Positions 1-11,124 of a DNA stretch of 64,000 nucleotides are shown piece by piece. Within the stretch, counting starts at the first letter, position 1, and each line of letters opens with the position of its first letter. A program made the position numbers and the translations under genes. Source of the stretch: Tetrapyrgos nigripes (lineage: Eukaryota > Basidiomycota > Agaricomycetes > Agaricales > Campanellaceae); the NCBI GenBank assembly GCA_013368315.1, contig JAACJM010000323.1:1-64000 (forward strand). The letters run 5' to 3'. The notes below the pieces were generated by a model. It searched no databases. It had not been told where the DNA came from and saw only the letters and a program-made list of their open reading frames with translations.

Positions 1-262
1 GGCGTATTACTTCTTGAATTACTTGATGAATAGTTGCTGTAATACATCTGTTTGGCAGAAGATTTACAAGAGCTTACTTACTGAAATGGTCCTGTAATAC
101 AAGCAGTCTTACAGCAGTCCTACAGGATTGCTCCAAAAAATTATTCTTTCTGTATGACTATTCTTTCTGTATGACCTCTGTAATACATGGTGGATTACTT
201 ATTGAATGACTTGTTGTAAGGTTCCTGTAATACCTCTGTATGGCAGAGGATTTACAGGGATT
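1..262. repeat. Imperfect direct repeat, two units
   Basis: Two similar blocks, about 1-75 and 189-262, share the order: TTACTT.TTGAAT.ACTTG, then CTGTAATAC.TCTG, then TGGCAGA.GATTTACA. The DNA between them (120-188) also contains short copies of TATTCTTTCTGTATGAC. No coding sense is visible; this is probably a decayed repeat running in from outside the window. Confidence 0.5.
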
Positions 263-2059
263 TGCCTCCAGTGTATGCGTTCATTCATCTCACCAAGTCT
301 GCCCCCCTCCGGCCCTCGAATTCGTTATCATTGTAAAAGATCAGAGATAATCCTTTTAAGTAAAGTAGTTAGGTTCAATATAATCACCGTTAACCGTAGA
401 TCGTTAGTGTTAACAATGAAGCTGTAAGCGCAAAGCTACTCAACAGCGTCAAAGATGTAAGGAATCAAACAAGCGCGAAGCGTTGTAAAGACTACTTAGG
501 GATTCTCACTCAAAGGTAAGTTAAACACGTTGGATTCAAAGGTATCTTTACAATAGACGTATTTAGGTATTTATACTATTTTCTAAAGAATGTTATAGAA
601 AGAAGCAGAAACTTCCAGGAGCTAATAGTACAAAGGACAATGACTCAATATCAGAACGCGTACGCGACCTTGTCGGTACTTCTAAAAGGGGAAGTCGAAG
701 ATATAGTAGATATTCTTAGTTCCATCACAATCATCCTCCTCATCAAGTTCGCTCAGTCCCTCCATATCCAACGCACCTAAGACTCACATTGATGACATCC
801 CCTCCATCCACCTTATCTGGAGCACATGCATACTTCTACCTACGCCATGGTCCATTCTTTCATTCTTTCCGACTACGATACCGGTCACTGTCAGGTACAT
901 GTATACATATACGCCGTCCCCCCCCGTCCCCGCCTCCACCCTACCCCACTCCACTCACCATTCATCGGCACCCCACTCGAGATCCATGATGCAACGTTAA
1001 GGTCAACGCCAGTGCGAGTGCGGGATGCGATAGTTCATTATGCGAGGGGTGCTATGAGTTTGAGTCTGACACAAATAGGTCAGGTCAGGGAGCATGGGGA
1101 GAGCAGTGAGGGGGGGAGAGAGCAGGGAAAGGGTGGGGGGGGGTTCTGGGGCACTATAGAGACGTACAGAGAAAGGGGGGGAGGGGGGGAAGAAGTTTAG
1201 CCAGGTAGGACAAGGGGGAAGGGAAGGGGAGAATATGGGGAGAGTCTAGATATGCATATCGTGAGTCAATGAAATTTGAGGTTTGGCAGATCGGATCGGA
1301 TCTGAATGGGGAAAAGTCAAAAGATTTGTAATCGTTTGGATGGTTGGAGGCGGAGGAGCATCGAGAAGAGAGGGTAAGAAGTGAACGAAACGTCGGACAA
1401 CAGCTACCGTTGAGAAATCAATGTGGTAGTAGTAATTAGACTGTCACTCACTTATTTGCATCATATCCGGCATCAACAGTCCTCCTAGCTATCGTTTCTG
1501 AGTGGTCCGAGGAAAGGCTCAGAACACGTCCTAGAAGAGAGTTGGGTTTCGAGAGAGATACAAGTAGAGCGACTCGGATATCGTTGAGATGGATAACTGA
1601 CGAAGATGTGCGACTAAAAATGAATTAACGAGAGAATAGAGATCTCATGGATCGTGTAGCTGAGAGAGTGGAGACTCGGACGAAAGGCTTGGTTCAGGGT
1701 TGCGCGCGTAGGGTCGGATCTCAGGTTGTTTGGAAGCTGCTCAATCCGTCAGCCAAAGATGAGCCTAACGTAAAGGATCATTCACCTCTCCAACACAGAC
1801 CCGACCTCGTAGGTGTCGTTATCATCTTCTACACTGGAAAGTCCACCAAAAGACGTATAACAGTCGCCCGGTTATTCCGAATTTTCAAATACGTGTTATG
1901 GAAAAGGAAATAGCGCAATGACTCCAGGAGTCTATCGATTCCGCATGGGTGTTAACACTGAACAGAGAGACGTGTTTGTTTGGTCTGTTGAGATCCAATG
2001 CTTTCAAGTTTGCCTCGGTCCTTCACCGACCAAAATTCCTCGGCTACCCCGTCATTGTG
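263..2059. other. No recognisable gene
   Basis: Short open frames exist (for example 826-1200 and 1647-1913 on the plus strand), but they are low-complexity or show no familiar domain. The stretch 900-970 is pyrimidine-rich and 1085-1230 is strongly purine-rich. I see no RNA gene or clear promoter. Confidence 0.4.
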
Positions 2060-2431
2060 CTAGCCTAGTTTCATCCAAGAGCATTCCGAGTCATAATCTA
2101 AGCCTACACCGAGCTTTGACCGAGCTCCAAGTCCTGCGCAACTGACAAGGGCAAGGATCCCAGAGCACAACGCTCATGTTCTGATGACAAGGCTCTCGGC
2201 CTCCAAGGTCTCCACAGACAAGGTCATGTCCATGCTCACGCACGAATTGTCCCACATCGTTCCTCACAAAGTGTTCCTTTCCGGGGATGGGACCACAAGA
2301 AAACGTGGCGTTATAGCATTCACTCGACAATTAATTATTACAATTTACAACTCCTTGGACCAGAATCCATTATTCACCGGACAATTTAATACTACGACTA
2401 CCATTTCTTGCCCAGTGCTGACAACGACAAC

Positions 2432-2852
2432 TTAGAAGTCAGTGCACGAATCCTCTGTTCCCACTTCAATGCCCGTGGGGATATCGGTGATATCATTGTT
2501 GTACCTGTTAAGTCAAATAATTCAGAATCAAGAACATGGACAATCTAACAGGGACTGACCAAATGAAATGTCCTTTCTGAGTGCTTCCATAGTTGACGCG
2601 AATGCGGTTGCACTATAGTCACGAAAAATTGAGGAAAGAATTAATTAGAGTTTAGTAAGTACAGGATTAGTTATGGGAAACACTTACAGGCTTCTCAAGG
2701 TTACAAGCATCAGCACCTCCACCAGGAGGGCAGTTGATCAGGTTGGCGGGATTGCCTGGGTCGGTGATGCGGCGCTCGAGGTTGCTAGTGGAGGCAGCAA
2801 AGGCGGAGACTGCGAGAGCAGAGAGAGCGATGAGGGTAGCAGAGAATTGCAT
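2432..2852 (-). CDS. Small secreted cysteine protein, copy 1
   Basis: Three exons on the minus strand, 2852-2688, 2612-2560 and 2504-2432, with introns of 75 and 55 bp bounded by GT..AG, give a 96-residue protein. Residues 1-19 form a signal peptide (MQFSATLIALSALAVSAFA), so secretion is expected. The mature part is short, Gly/Pro-rich in the middle and has four cysteines (NCPP, DACN, PCN and near the C-terminal DSCTDF). That spacing would allow two disulphides. The partner gene in the other repeat arm differs at four residues (Lys/Gln before the second exon, Asn/Tyr, Thr/Gln and Asp/Ala in the last exon). No enzyme domain is visible. The class includes fungal effector-like small secreted proteins, but function is unknown. 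Confidence 0.75.
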
Positions 2853-2936
2853 GATTGAAATGGTTCAGAAGGTAAGTTTGAAGTACTGGAGTCGTAGAAG
2901 CTGAGTGAGGAACACTGGGTTGAATCCAGGAATGCT

Positions 2937-2942
2937 TTTATA
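2937..2942 (-). promoter_or_regulatory. TATA box of secreted protein copy 1
   Basis: TATAAAAGC on the minus strand lies about 85 bp upstream of the ATG at 2852. The same motif at the same spacing precedes the copy in the other arm, so both genes keep a matching core promoter. Confidence 0.6.
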
Positions 2943-4340
2943 GGGATTCTACTCCTGCTCGGAGATGCTTTCAGTTCAAAATAGACACTTTCTCGATACA
3001 ACACAGAAACAGCAATTCTCCAAATTCAGAGATCCATCCGCAAATGTTGCCATGAAACCCTCATCAGTAAAACTCTGGTTCAGAATTTGATTTCACCGCA
3101 CGCAGCAAGACTCCACTATTACATGAAAGGCTGTTAGCAGTGACCCGATCTCGAGCCACTGTTAAAGTTCGAAATCGTTGTAAACTAATTGAGACACACT
3201 GGATAGCGGACTCGGCAGATTAGAATCTTGAGATACATTGTCACGTTTACGGAAGTGAGAGGCTGGGAGCAGTGGAGGAACTGAAAATAGCGGGTTCAAA
3301 GCAGCGCTGGAGCTGTATTGCGATGGAGTCTCCGCAGAGATGATACATGATTATGTATTGCTCCGTTCATCTGAATTTTCTAGCGCTTATGGACTGAGTT
3401 TCGGGGCGCAACTTGGAGTGGTCAATTGCCAATTGCAACTTACTGTGATTGCTACCCTCAAATCAAATTTCGAAGTGACGCCGACTTTGTGTTGCATACG
3501 CAGTCATTGATTCATGAATCATACACATGTACGTACTTGACTCTGATCAGAGTAGACTATTTAAAACTGGAGTGGTTACGCAGATGCTTGGATATGGTAG
3601 ATGGAAGACGTTGATCAATATAACCTTTTGCAAAATAAGAAAGTGTCACCGACTGTGTCGCTATGTGCGAGGTGAATCCTGGATAGCCATCTTAAGTGCG
3701 GCGAAAGCACAGGCGAAGCATAGTTGCTCATGTTCTCAAATTTCAAATCTAAATCCACTGTTGCGAGTGGTTGAATCAGTATATACTAACTGGAGTGGTC
3801 TTTGATTACCTAGTGTCTAGAACATTGTTCAAACTTCAGCTTACCAGCCACAGACTCAGTTGAGCTATCGACAGTCATGCAACGATTCTAAATATCTGTC
3901 CTTCCATGGCAGATACTCCAATGACCACATAAGCTATTCATCATACTTGATCTTCATATTATTCCTTCCCCCCCGGCAAATCGCTATATTTTGCCGGTCC
4001 AGAGAAAGGAAATACCAGACTGGTGGGCTTTCGGCATTACTGCGGATTGACGCTCTGCCAGTGTTCATTGAATGAACTGATATAATCCCCGGTAACTCCT
4101 TTCTCTACCCAGCGAATTACGGGAGTTTGCCTCCCAGTGTGACTGATGACCTTTGGTAGCTTAATTTACTAGACGGCTCTATGGTTACTTCAGATTTTAA
4201 CAAAAAGATAATCGAAGATTAATTTCAAGACTTAATCACAGGGCAGTGAAATCATGGACATGCAACTATGGCTCACCAGTGATATTTCTTGTAAGAGTAT
4301 TCAACCAGAGTTAGAAATGACAACCGCAGCGTAGTCATTT

Positions 4341-5394
4341 TGATCCTAATTAGCGGGAGCTCTATGTGCTAAATTTATGGTTTTCTGTTAGATTCCAATT
4401 CCACCCTAACTCAACATTTGCTGTACAATTATACATCCACTTGAACATTCAGCAACAGGAGTTTCATAAAGTAAACTCCCGTTGCTTAATAGCACATTGA
4501 ATCAGCTTCGACCTACTATTTACAGGGAATAACCCTCAGTTTGCGCTTAGGCACTGATATCCTGGAATTTAGTCTGAAAGTAAAAGGGCTAATCCACACC
4601 TGAACACGGCTTCACCAGTTTTGTGTGGGTTTGTGGCTCGCCCGAGCGGCTTAGTATGATTAAAAACCGGCAGTTAATTTAATTTTGCGATGTTAAAGGA
4701 TCATCATGTCGATGAACAGCTTGTGTGGAGTCTTGGGGACATCGCATCTATTAACGCCAAATTCCGTCCCCTCGTTTGGTATCATTAGACCGCCGAGCCC
4801 CACCGTGTCTTTAAATAACCCGTCAACGTCGGAGTTAAGAGCATCGCGTCGATTCACCCTGGCTGGTCCTTCTGCCCGCACTAACCTCTGGAATAAGTAC
4901 TTACTACATTACTGCGTACAGTAACTGAATTTTGAAATCATGTGGTTGTGCTACAAGAGATGTAGGCAGAAACTACTGAAGTCTGACAATAGTTTGTGGG
5001 GGATATGCTACAAGACGTCCTAGTCAACGGGCTACAAAGATCTTGTTTTCAAGGATACTAGTATTAGTACATTAAAAACTGTACGCCAATGAGTTATACG
5101 GTGTAGAAGATACCACTGCACATACTCTCGGTCCCTGTTTTCCCACAAAGAGAAAGGACTTTGGAGTGGGTATGTCGCAGCATGATTCTGAGATTTTAGA
5201 ATGGAACAGCGGCAGAACATCCAGACTTCTGATGCTTCTGACTGGAAATTACGATTACTATTTACAATGATCGTTATTTTTTCGTTCCAATCCAGCTAAT
5301 TTTCGACGCATGGAACACCGTTTTATGATCCGTGGGAATTTAATATTAAGTATGTGGAGCTGAAAATGCAGTCGCCAATGTTGAGTTGGTGGTG
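4341..5394. other. Spacer of the large inverted repeat
   Basis: About 1.05 kb of unique-looking DNA between the arms. It holds only short open frames (for example 4706-4924) without recognisable domains, and a clear small hairpin at 4451-4486. Confidence 0.5.
4451..4486. repeat. Short hairpin in inverted-repeat spacer
   Basis: AGCAACAGGAGTTT pairs with AAACTCCCGTTGCT: a 14-bp stem with one mismatch and an 8-nt loop. It could be a remnant of a miniature element; no function is shown by the sequence. Confidence 0.5.
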
Positions 5395-6493
5395 CCACTA
5401 CGCTGCGGTTGTCATTTCTAACTCTGGTTGAATACTCTTACAAGAAATATTACTGGTGAGCCATAGTTGCATATCCAAGGGGAAAGGAATAATATGAAGA
5501 TCAAGTATGATGAATAGCTTATGTGGTCATTGTGGTGTATCTGCCACGGAAGGACAGATATCTAGAATCGTTGTATGACTGTCGATAGCTCAACTGAGTC
5601 TGTGGCTGGTAAGCTGGAGTTTGAACAATGTTCTAGACACTCCAGTAAATATGTACTGTTTCAACCGCTCGTAAATGTGGATTTAGATTCGATATTTGAA
5701 AGCATGAGCAACTATGCTTCGCCTGTGCTTGCGCCGCACTTAAGATGACTATCTAGGATTTTCCGATTTACCTCGCACATAGCGACACAGCCGGTGACAC
5801 TGTCTTATTTTTGCAAAAGGTTATATTGATCAACGTCGTCCGTCTACCATATCCAACATCTGCATCTGCGTAACCACTCCAGTTTTAAATAGTCTACTCT
5901 GATCAAAGTCAAGTACTTACATGTGTATGGTTCATGAATCAACTGCGTATGCAACACAAAGTCGGCGTCACTTCGAAATTTGATTTGAGGGTAGCAGTCA
6001 CAGTAAGTTGCAATTGGCAACTGACCACTTCAAGTTGCGCCCCGAAACTCAGCCCATAAGCGCTGGTAAATTCAGATGAACGGAGCAATACAGAATCATG
6101 TATCATCTCTGCGGAGACTCTATTGCAATACAGCTCCAGCGTCGCTTTGAAGCCGCGATTTTCAGTTCCTCCACAGCTCCCGGCCTCCCACTTCCACAAA
6201 CGTGATAATGTATCTCAAAATTCTGATCCGCAGAGCCCGCTATCCATTGTGTCCCAAGTAGTTTACAAAGGTTTTGAACTTTAACAGTGGCTCGAGATCG
6301 GGTTGCTCTTAACAGCTCTCATGTAATAGTGGAGTCTTGCTGCGTGCGCTGAAATCAGATTCTGAACCACAGTTGTACTGATGAAGGTTTCATGGCAGCA
6401 TTTGCGAATGGATACTCCACTCTGAATTTGGAGACTTGCTGTTTCTGTGTTGTATCGAGAAAGTGTCTATTTTGAACCGAAGAGTGGAATCCC

Positions 6494-6499
6494 TATAAA
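6494..6499 (+). promoter_or_regulatory. TATA box of secreted protein copy 2
   Basis: TATAAAAGCATTCC lies about 85 bp upstream of the ATG at 6584, mirroring copy 1. Confidence 0.6.
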
Positions 6500-6583
6500 A
6501 GCATTCCTGGATTCAACCCAGTGTTTCTCACTCAGCTTCTGCAGCTCCAGTACTTCAAACTTACTCTCTGAACCATTTCAATC

Positions 6584-7010
6584 ATGCAATTCTCTGCTAC
6601 CCTCATCGCTCTCTCTGCTCTCGCAGTCTCTGCCTTTGCTGCCTCCACTAGCAACCTTGAGCGCCGCATCACCGACCCAGGCAATCCCGCCAACTTGATC
6701 AACTGCCCTCCTGGTGGAGGTGCTGATGCTTGTAACCTCGAGCAGCCTGTAAGTGTTTCCCACCGTAACTAATCATGTACTACTTACTCAACTCTACTTA
6801 ATTCTTTCTTCAATTTCTCGTGATTATAGTGCAACCGCATTCGTGTCAACTATGGAAGCACTCAGAAAGGACATTTCATTTGGTCAGTCTCTGTTAGATT
6901 GTCCATGTTCTTGATTCTGAATTATTTGACTTAACAGGTACAACTATGATATCACCGATATCCCCCAGGGCATTGAAGTGGGAACAGAGGCTTCCTGCAC
7001 TGACTTTTAA
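6584..7010 (+). CDS. Small secreted cysteine protein, copy 2
   Basis: Exons 6584-6748, 6830-6882 and 6938-7010 (introns 81 and 55 bp) encode 96 residues. The N-terminal 19 residues are a hydrophobic signal peptide ending AFA, followed by a short mature chain with four cysteines and the C-terminal motif EVGTEASCTDF. All splice sites are GT..AG and the frame is open across the joined exons, so this copy looks functional. It faces away from copy 1, about 3.7 kb apart. The start is fixed by identical ATG contexts in both arms and by the signal peptide. Family unknown; secreted, possibly effector-like, by inference only. Confidence 0.75.
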
Positions 7011-7415
7011 GTTGTCGTTGTAACTTGTCGGCGCTGGGCAAGAAATGGTAGTTGTCGTATTAAATTGTCCAGTGAATAATGGATTCTGGTCTAAGGAGTT
7101 GTAATAATTAATTGTCGAGTGAATGCTATAACGCCACGTCTTCTTATGGTCTCATCCCCGGAAAGGAATGCTTTTTGAGGAACGATGTGGGACAATGTGT
7201 GCGTGAGCATGGATATGACCTTGTCTGTGGTCAACTTTCCAAAGACCTTGGTGACCGAGAGACTTAATGTTGCCAGAATATGAGCGTTGGTGCTCTAGCT
7301 CCTTGACAGAAGCCTGCAGTTCTTGGATCGTTGCCATCGTCAGTTGCGCAGGGCTTGGCACTCGGCGTAGGCTGAGAGTATGAATGCTCTTGGGTGCCAT
7401 GAGACTAGGCTAGGA

Positions 7416-9379
7416 ACGAAACTAGTGTAGCTCACGATGAGAAGGTGGCCGAGGGATAATATAAAGTGTTGCGTGGCGAGATATTGAACTGCTCCTAGGT
7501 CGCAAAGGACGCCAGATAAATGTGAATTATCTTACTGTACTGTTACAACTGTCTTAGTTACTCGGTGAGTTTTTTGCTGACAACGGCGGAAATTCATGTA
7601 AGTATAGCACTTGCCTTAATGCGAACGATTCTTATTCGATTACATGCATAGTACCTAACCTGATACTTACTCCGTAATACGCTGTAATAGAATAAGAGTC
7701 AGGTAGGATGAGATAGCCTATATACGAAAGAGTGGATGAGTATATGCCCCCAGAAGTAGTAAAAAGAGTAGCAAGTGAAAAAATGCAAAGATGAAACAAT
7801 GAAACGAAAGATCCAACCCCAACTCCAATGATATAGAGTTGGAGAACAAAGAATTCAGAAGGGAAAATCATGGATGACAACAAAAAGGACAAGTAGGAAC
7901 TGAAAAATACTTCATGTCACTCATTCTAATATCATCCACTCGTCATCTCTCCTTTCCGTCTGCACCTACAGACCTACCGAGCCAATGTATAAGACATTTG
8001 GAATCAGAGCTTGGGATCTAGATAAGAGAGAGGCATTGACGGACGGGGAAATGAAAGAAGTGAGGAGAAGAGTAAGTATCATCCAGTGGTAAAAGGAAAC
8101 GAAAGGAACGACTTATGGGAAACCTACCTCGTGTCCTCAATACCCGCAATAATACCTATCCGCCGAATGACCTCTCTTCCTCTAATTATACACTAAATAC
8201 TTCGTCATCTCCCCCACCGCCCTGCCTTCTTTTCAGAAGTATACAACACATCCTTCCTTTTCCTATCCTTAACCATATCCGCCCAAACGCCCTGCGCTGT
8301 CCGAATGTACAGATAGACAGTAAAGCTACTGATTGGGGGAAGGTTTTGATGTCGGGTCGAGTGATAAGTTTGGGATACATTCCGCTGGTTCGTTCGAAGA
8401 GAGCATGGCGGAGGAGGGTTTTGGAACTGTAGAAAAGGGATATGACATGCGATAGAGGGAACGAGACAAGAATGGAAAAACGAGTGAAAGGTAAGTGAAT
8501 GATAACTCAGCAAGCGGCAACGAAGAGAAAAATGTACGACTCACATCCCGCAAATACGAACAGGGCTCTACTGACGCCTTACTCTAACGCTCTCATTCGC
8601 ACCCTCCCTCTTCACCGAGCGACTCTCTATCACAATTTTCCCATCCCCCTGAGTCCTCTCTCTCGTAGTCTCGTCCAACTCGCTCAGCTTGATATCTAGC
8701 GGTAATAGAAGACCGGATATCCAACCTTTCGTTGCCTTCTCCCTTGTTACGAAACAAAACTTTGAGGAATGAGATGACGCCATGAAAAGAAGAAGATCTG
8801 TCGAGTGTCCAACATGAGTAGCTTCGATGGCAGGGCAATCATTGACTAGTTGACTAGTCAGCTGAGGGTACCCATGCCTGTAGCGAGGAAGCGGTAGATA
8901 GAATAGGGTTACGAAGGGAGGTAACTGGACCATGGGAGAGAGGATCTTTGGCGAAAGAGTATAGAGCGTAGAGTTGGAGACCGTGTTGGTCGGGGTAGGC
9001 TGCGGCGTTGAAAATGAAAGAAAAATGAGGCCACGTACTAGTCAAACCCATGAAAGACATTTTAGAATTGCGAAAAGGAGAGGATCGTTGTGGGGGTTGG
9101 AAGCATGGATTTATTAGTCGTTTGGGGAAGGAGGAGGAGGAGAAATTTATTACACGGCATGAGTCCCCGTGATGGTTGAAGCGAAAGTTGGCAGTTCAGG
9201 CCAGGCTAGGGTTAGGGTTCCAGCGCTGTCTTCTTTCCAATGTCGCGTCCAGTGGGTTGAAGATAGACTGGGAGTCGGCATGGAATTTGGACTCTGGAGT
9301 GGGCATTAGATTCTAAGAGGAGGTGAGTTTTTCGGATCCATCTATCAAGTACCATCCAACATTGTCCCTCTTGTCCACG
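7416..9379. other. Gene-poor stretch with one possible exon
   Basis: Several overlapping small frames occur on both strands. The most protein-like is minus 9060-8854 (68 codons, with a balanced composition and YPDQHGLQLYALYSFAKD). It ends near an AG that could be a splice acceptor, and further fragments down to 8593 might belong to it. I recognise no domain and cannot build a gene with confidence. Confidence 0.3.
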
Positions 9380-9590
9380 TTTCTCCACACCGGACCCACC
9401 ACTCCTTCCCATACACTTCCCCTACAATCACTCTCCATTGTTATCCCAAAGTCAGCCTCATCATCCTCGTCTCAACTGCTCACCTTTTGCGACACCAAGT
9501 CAAAGCTGACGCTCGCTGCTGCTTTGGGTATCGCGATTGACGGTTTGGTAACACCGAGATGACGACAGGCTTTACCATACATATGCCTAC
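9380..9590 (+). pseudogene. Fragment duplicated from the transposon protein at 9.99 kb
   Basis: The translated stretch around 9500-9565 (AAALGIAIDGLVTPR) and the DNA following it (ACCGAGATGACGACAGGCTTTACC) closely resemble 10085-10150 in the neighbouring transposon relic, where an alternative frame reads AAALNIVIDGLTTPRRR. It is a second, shorter decayed copy lying upstream in the same orientation. Confidence 0.5.
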
Positions 9591-9984
9591 ACTTTCCTCT
9601 CTTTCCCTGCATCATACGGCGTTCTCAAGAGTGAAAGCTCCAGATGACGTTGGCGCTGTGGACAGTATTACGTAAGCGACGTCGACTTTGGAAAACTGGG
9701 AAACAAACCCGCCGATTCTGATGTTGCGAAGTCTTGAAGCTGAGGTCGAGATACATAGTTGCTGGGGTCTCTAGTTCTATTTATCGGTTCAGAGTACCAG
9801 GTGGGTCTATTTTCATTGAAGGATATCCTCTGTTTTCGTTGAGGGAACTGATTGAGACTCTCCAGAACGTGCCCCAATCATTAGATATGAGAAGATGACG
9901 AGGAGAGGAGTAGAGGAGAACGAGGTTGGAAATTGAGATTCTGATCATGAGCGGAGGACGTTAGTTTTTTCGTTCAGACTAATA

Positions 9985-11124
9985 ATGATTGATACAGTGA
10001 TTGTCCGTCCGACTCCTTCCAACCACGACTACCAGTTCACGCGTTTTCCTCGCTGGATAGCTTCTTGGGTTGACACTAAGTCAAGCTGCTGCTCTGAATA
10101 TTGTAATCGACGGTCTTACTACACCGAGACGACGAAAGGCTTTACCGTTCCACAAATGGCTCGCTGGTTAGAGCGGAGGGAAAAAGTCCTGGATCACTCT
10201 ACATACATATCCTGGAGACTATCACCAGATTCAACTCCATCTTCCTTTGACACTGATGTCGAAATCAACTCTTCTTCTGGCAGACGCTATGATTTCCCAG
10301 GCTCACGACAAACACTATCAGACCTGAAGTGTACACTCACATCCAAGATGACTCGGAATCCTACCATAAAATCCGTTCCATTGATCAAAATTGAGGACAC
10401 GAGCCCAACTGGCTATGGAGCTACGCAATTCGTACATGCTCTCAAGCGCTTTATTGTCCAATTTCGAGATCCTGATGTCAGGCCTGCGGATATCGAAGAT
10501 TGGGCTAAGTTCGTCACTTTACCCTTTCGGCGCATACCTGTTTGGCATAAAGTCAAGTTTGTCAACCATGACCTGTATGGGAAGGAGACCCTTGACTCAG
10601 TATGTGCAAGGCCTCGTCGGATGTGTAAGAAGGCAAACAAGGTCATCCAAGCCTCTCAATTTGACCCGGCACTAATACAGATCAAGGACACTGACGACGG
10701 CAATGAGCGTCTCCATGGTAAGTTTTTTTTCCCAATACACTGTTTACAAAACTCAACCACATCTCCAGATATGCGAATCGGACGTGTTCGGGTCATTTTT
10801 TCCTTTCCTATGCAAGATCTCGAAACACTTTTCCCTTCAGATATGCCCCCACCTCCTCACTTGGCCTATGTTGAGTGGTATACCAAGTTCTCGGCTCGAG
10901 GAGACCCTTATTCTGGTCTCCATAAAGTGAAACGCCAGATATCTGGTAATTCACCATCCGCATCTATCATTCCGCTTGAGAAGATTAGACGAAGCATACA
11001 TCTATTTCCGAAATGGGGTGGAGTGGTACCTGGAGAATGGTCCAGTGAAACTGTGCTGGATGATTGCGACACATTTTGGGTCAATATCTTCAAGGATAAT
11101 ATTTCATACTTCAATTTGTCTTGA
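9985..11124 (+). pseudogene. Plavaka-type (CACTA-like) transposon protein, C-terminal relic
   Basis: An open frame of 379 codons that includes a probable 51-bp intron (10718-10768, GTAAG..CCAG, length a multiple of three). From memory, the ordered motifs FTVPQMARWLERREK, WHKVKFVNHDLYGKETLDS, VEWYTKFS..DPYSGLHKVKRQI and IRRSIHLFPKWGG are typical of the C-terminal part of large proteins linked to Plavaka-type transposons of agaricomycetes. That region is probably the one called DUF6830. The N-terminal catalytic part is missing. The segment AAALNIVIDGLTTPRRR is in another frame just before FTVPQM, so a frameshift is likely. A degraded transposon fragment rather than a host gene; the family name is the weaker part of this call. 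Confidence 0.55.

Larger units (their letters stand above)
2060..4340. repeat. Left arm of large inverted repeat
   Basis: This arm matches the reverse complement of 5395-7415 over its length. Paired landmarks are: the Gln/Lys-variant secreted protein gene (2432-2852 against 6584-7010), the block near 3850-3965 against 5480-5605, and the block near 4250-4340 against 5395-5475. The left arm has about 280 bp (roughly 3968-4250) that the right arm lacks. Arms differ by scattered substitutions, so the duplication is not brand new. The outer limit near 2060 is approximate. Confidence 0.85.
5395..7415. repeat. Right arm of large inverted repeat
   Basis: Reverse-complement partner of 2060-4340. The match runs from the start of the arm at 5395, through the secreted protein gene, and fades near 7415 where GTTCCTAGCCTAGT-like sequence matches the left arm near 2060. 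Confidence 0.85.

Noticed and set aside
826..1200. 124-codon open frame on the plus strand
   Set aside because: Runs through polypyrimidine and polypurine DNA; composition is low-complexity and no homologous pattern is seen.
2738..3004. Second frame over the secreted protein gene and promoter (also at 6447-6698)
   Set aside because: Conserved only because the inverted-repeat arms are similar; the frame covers the TATA box and signal peptide region out of register.
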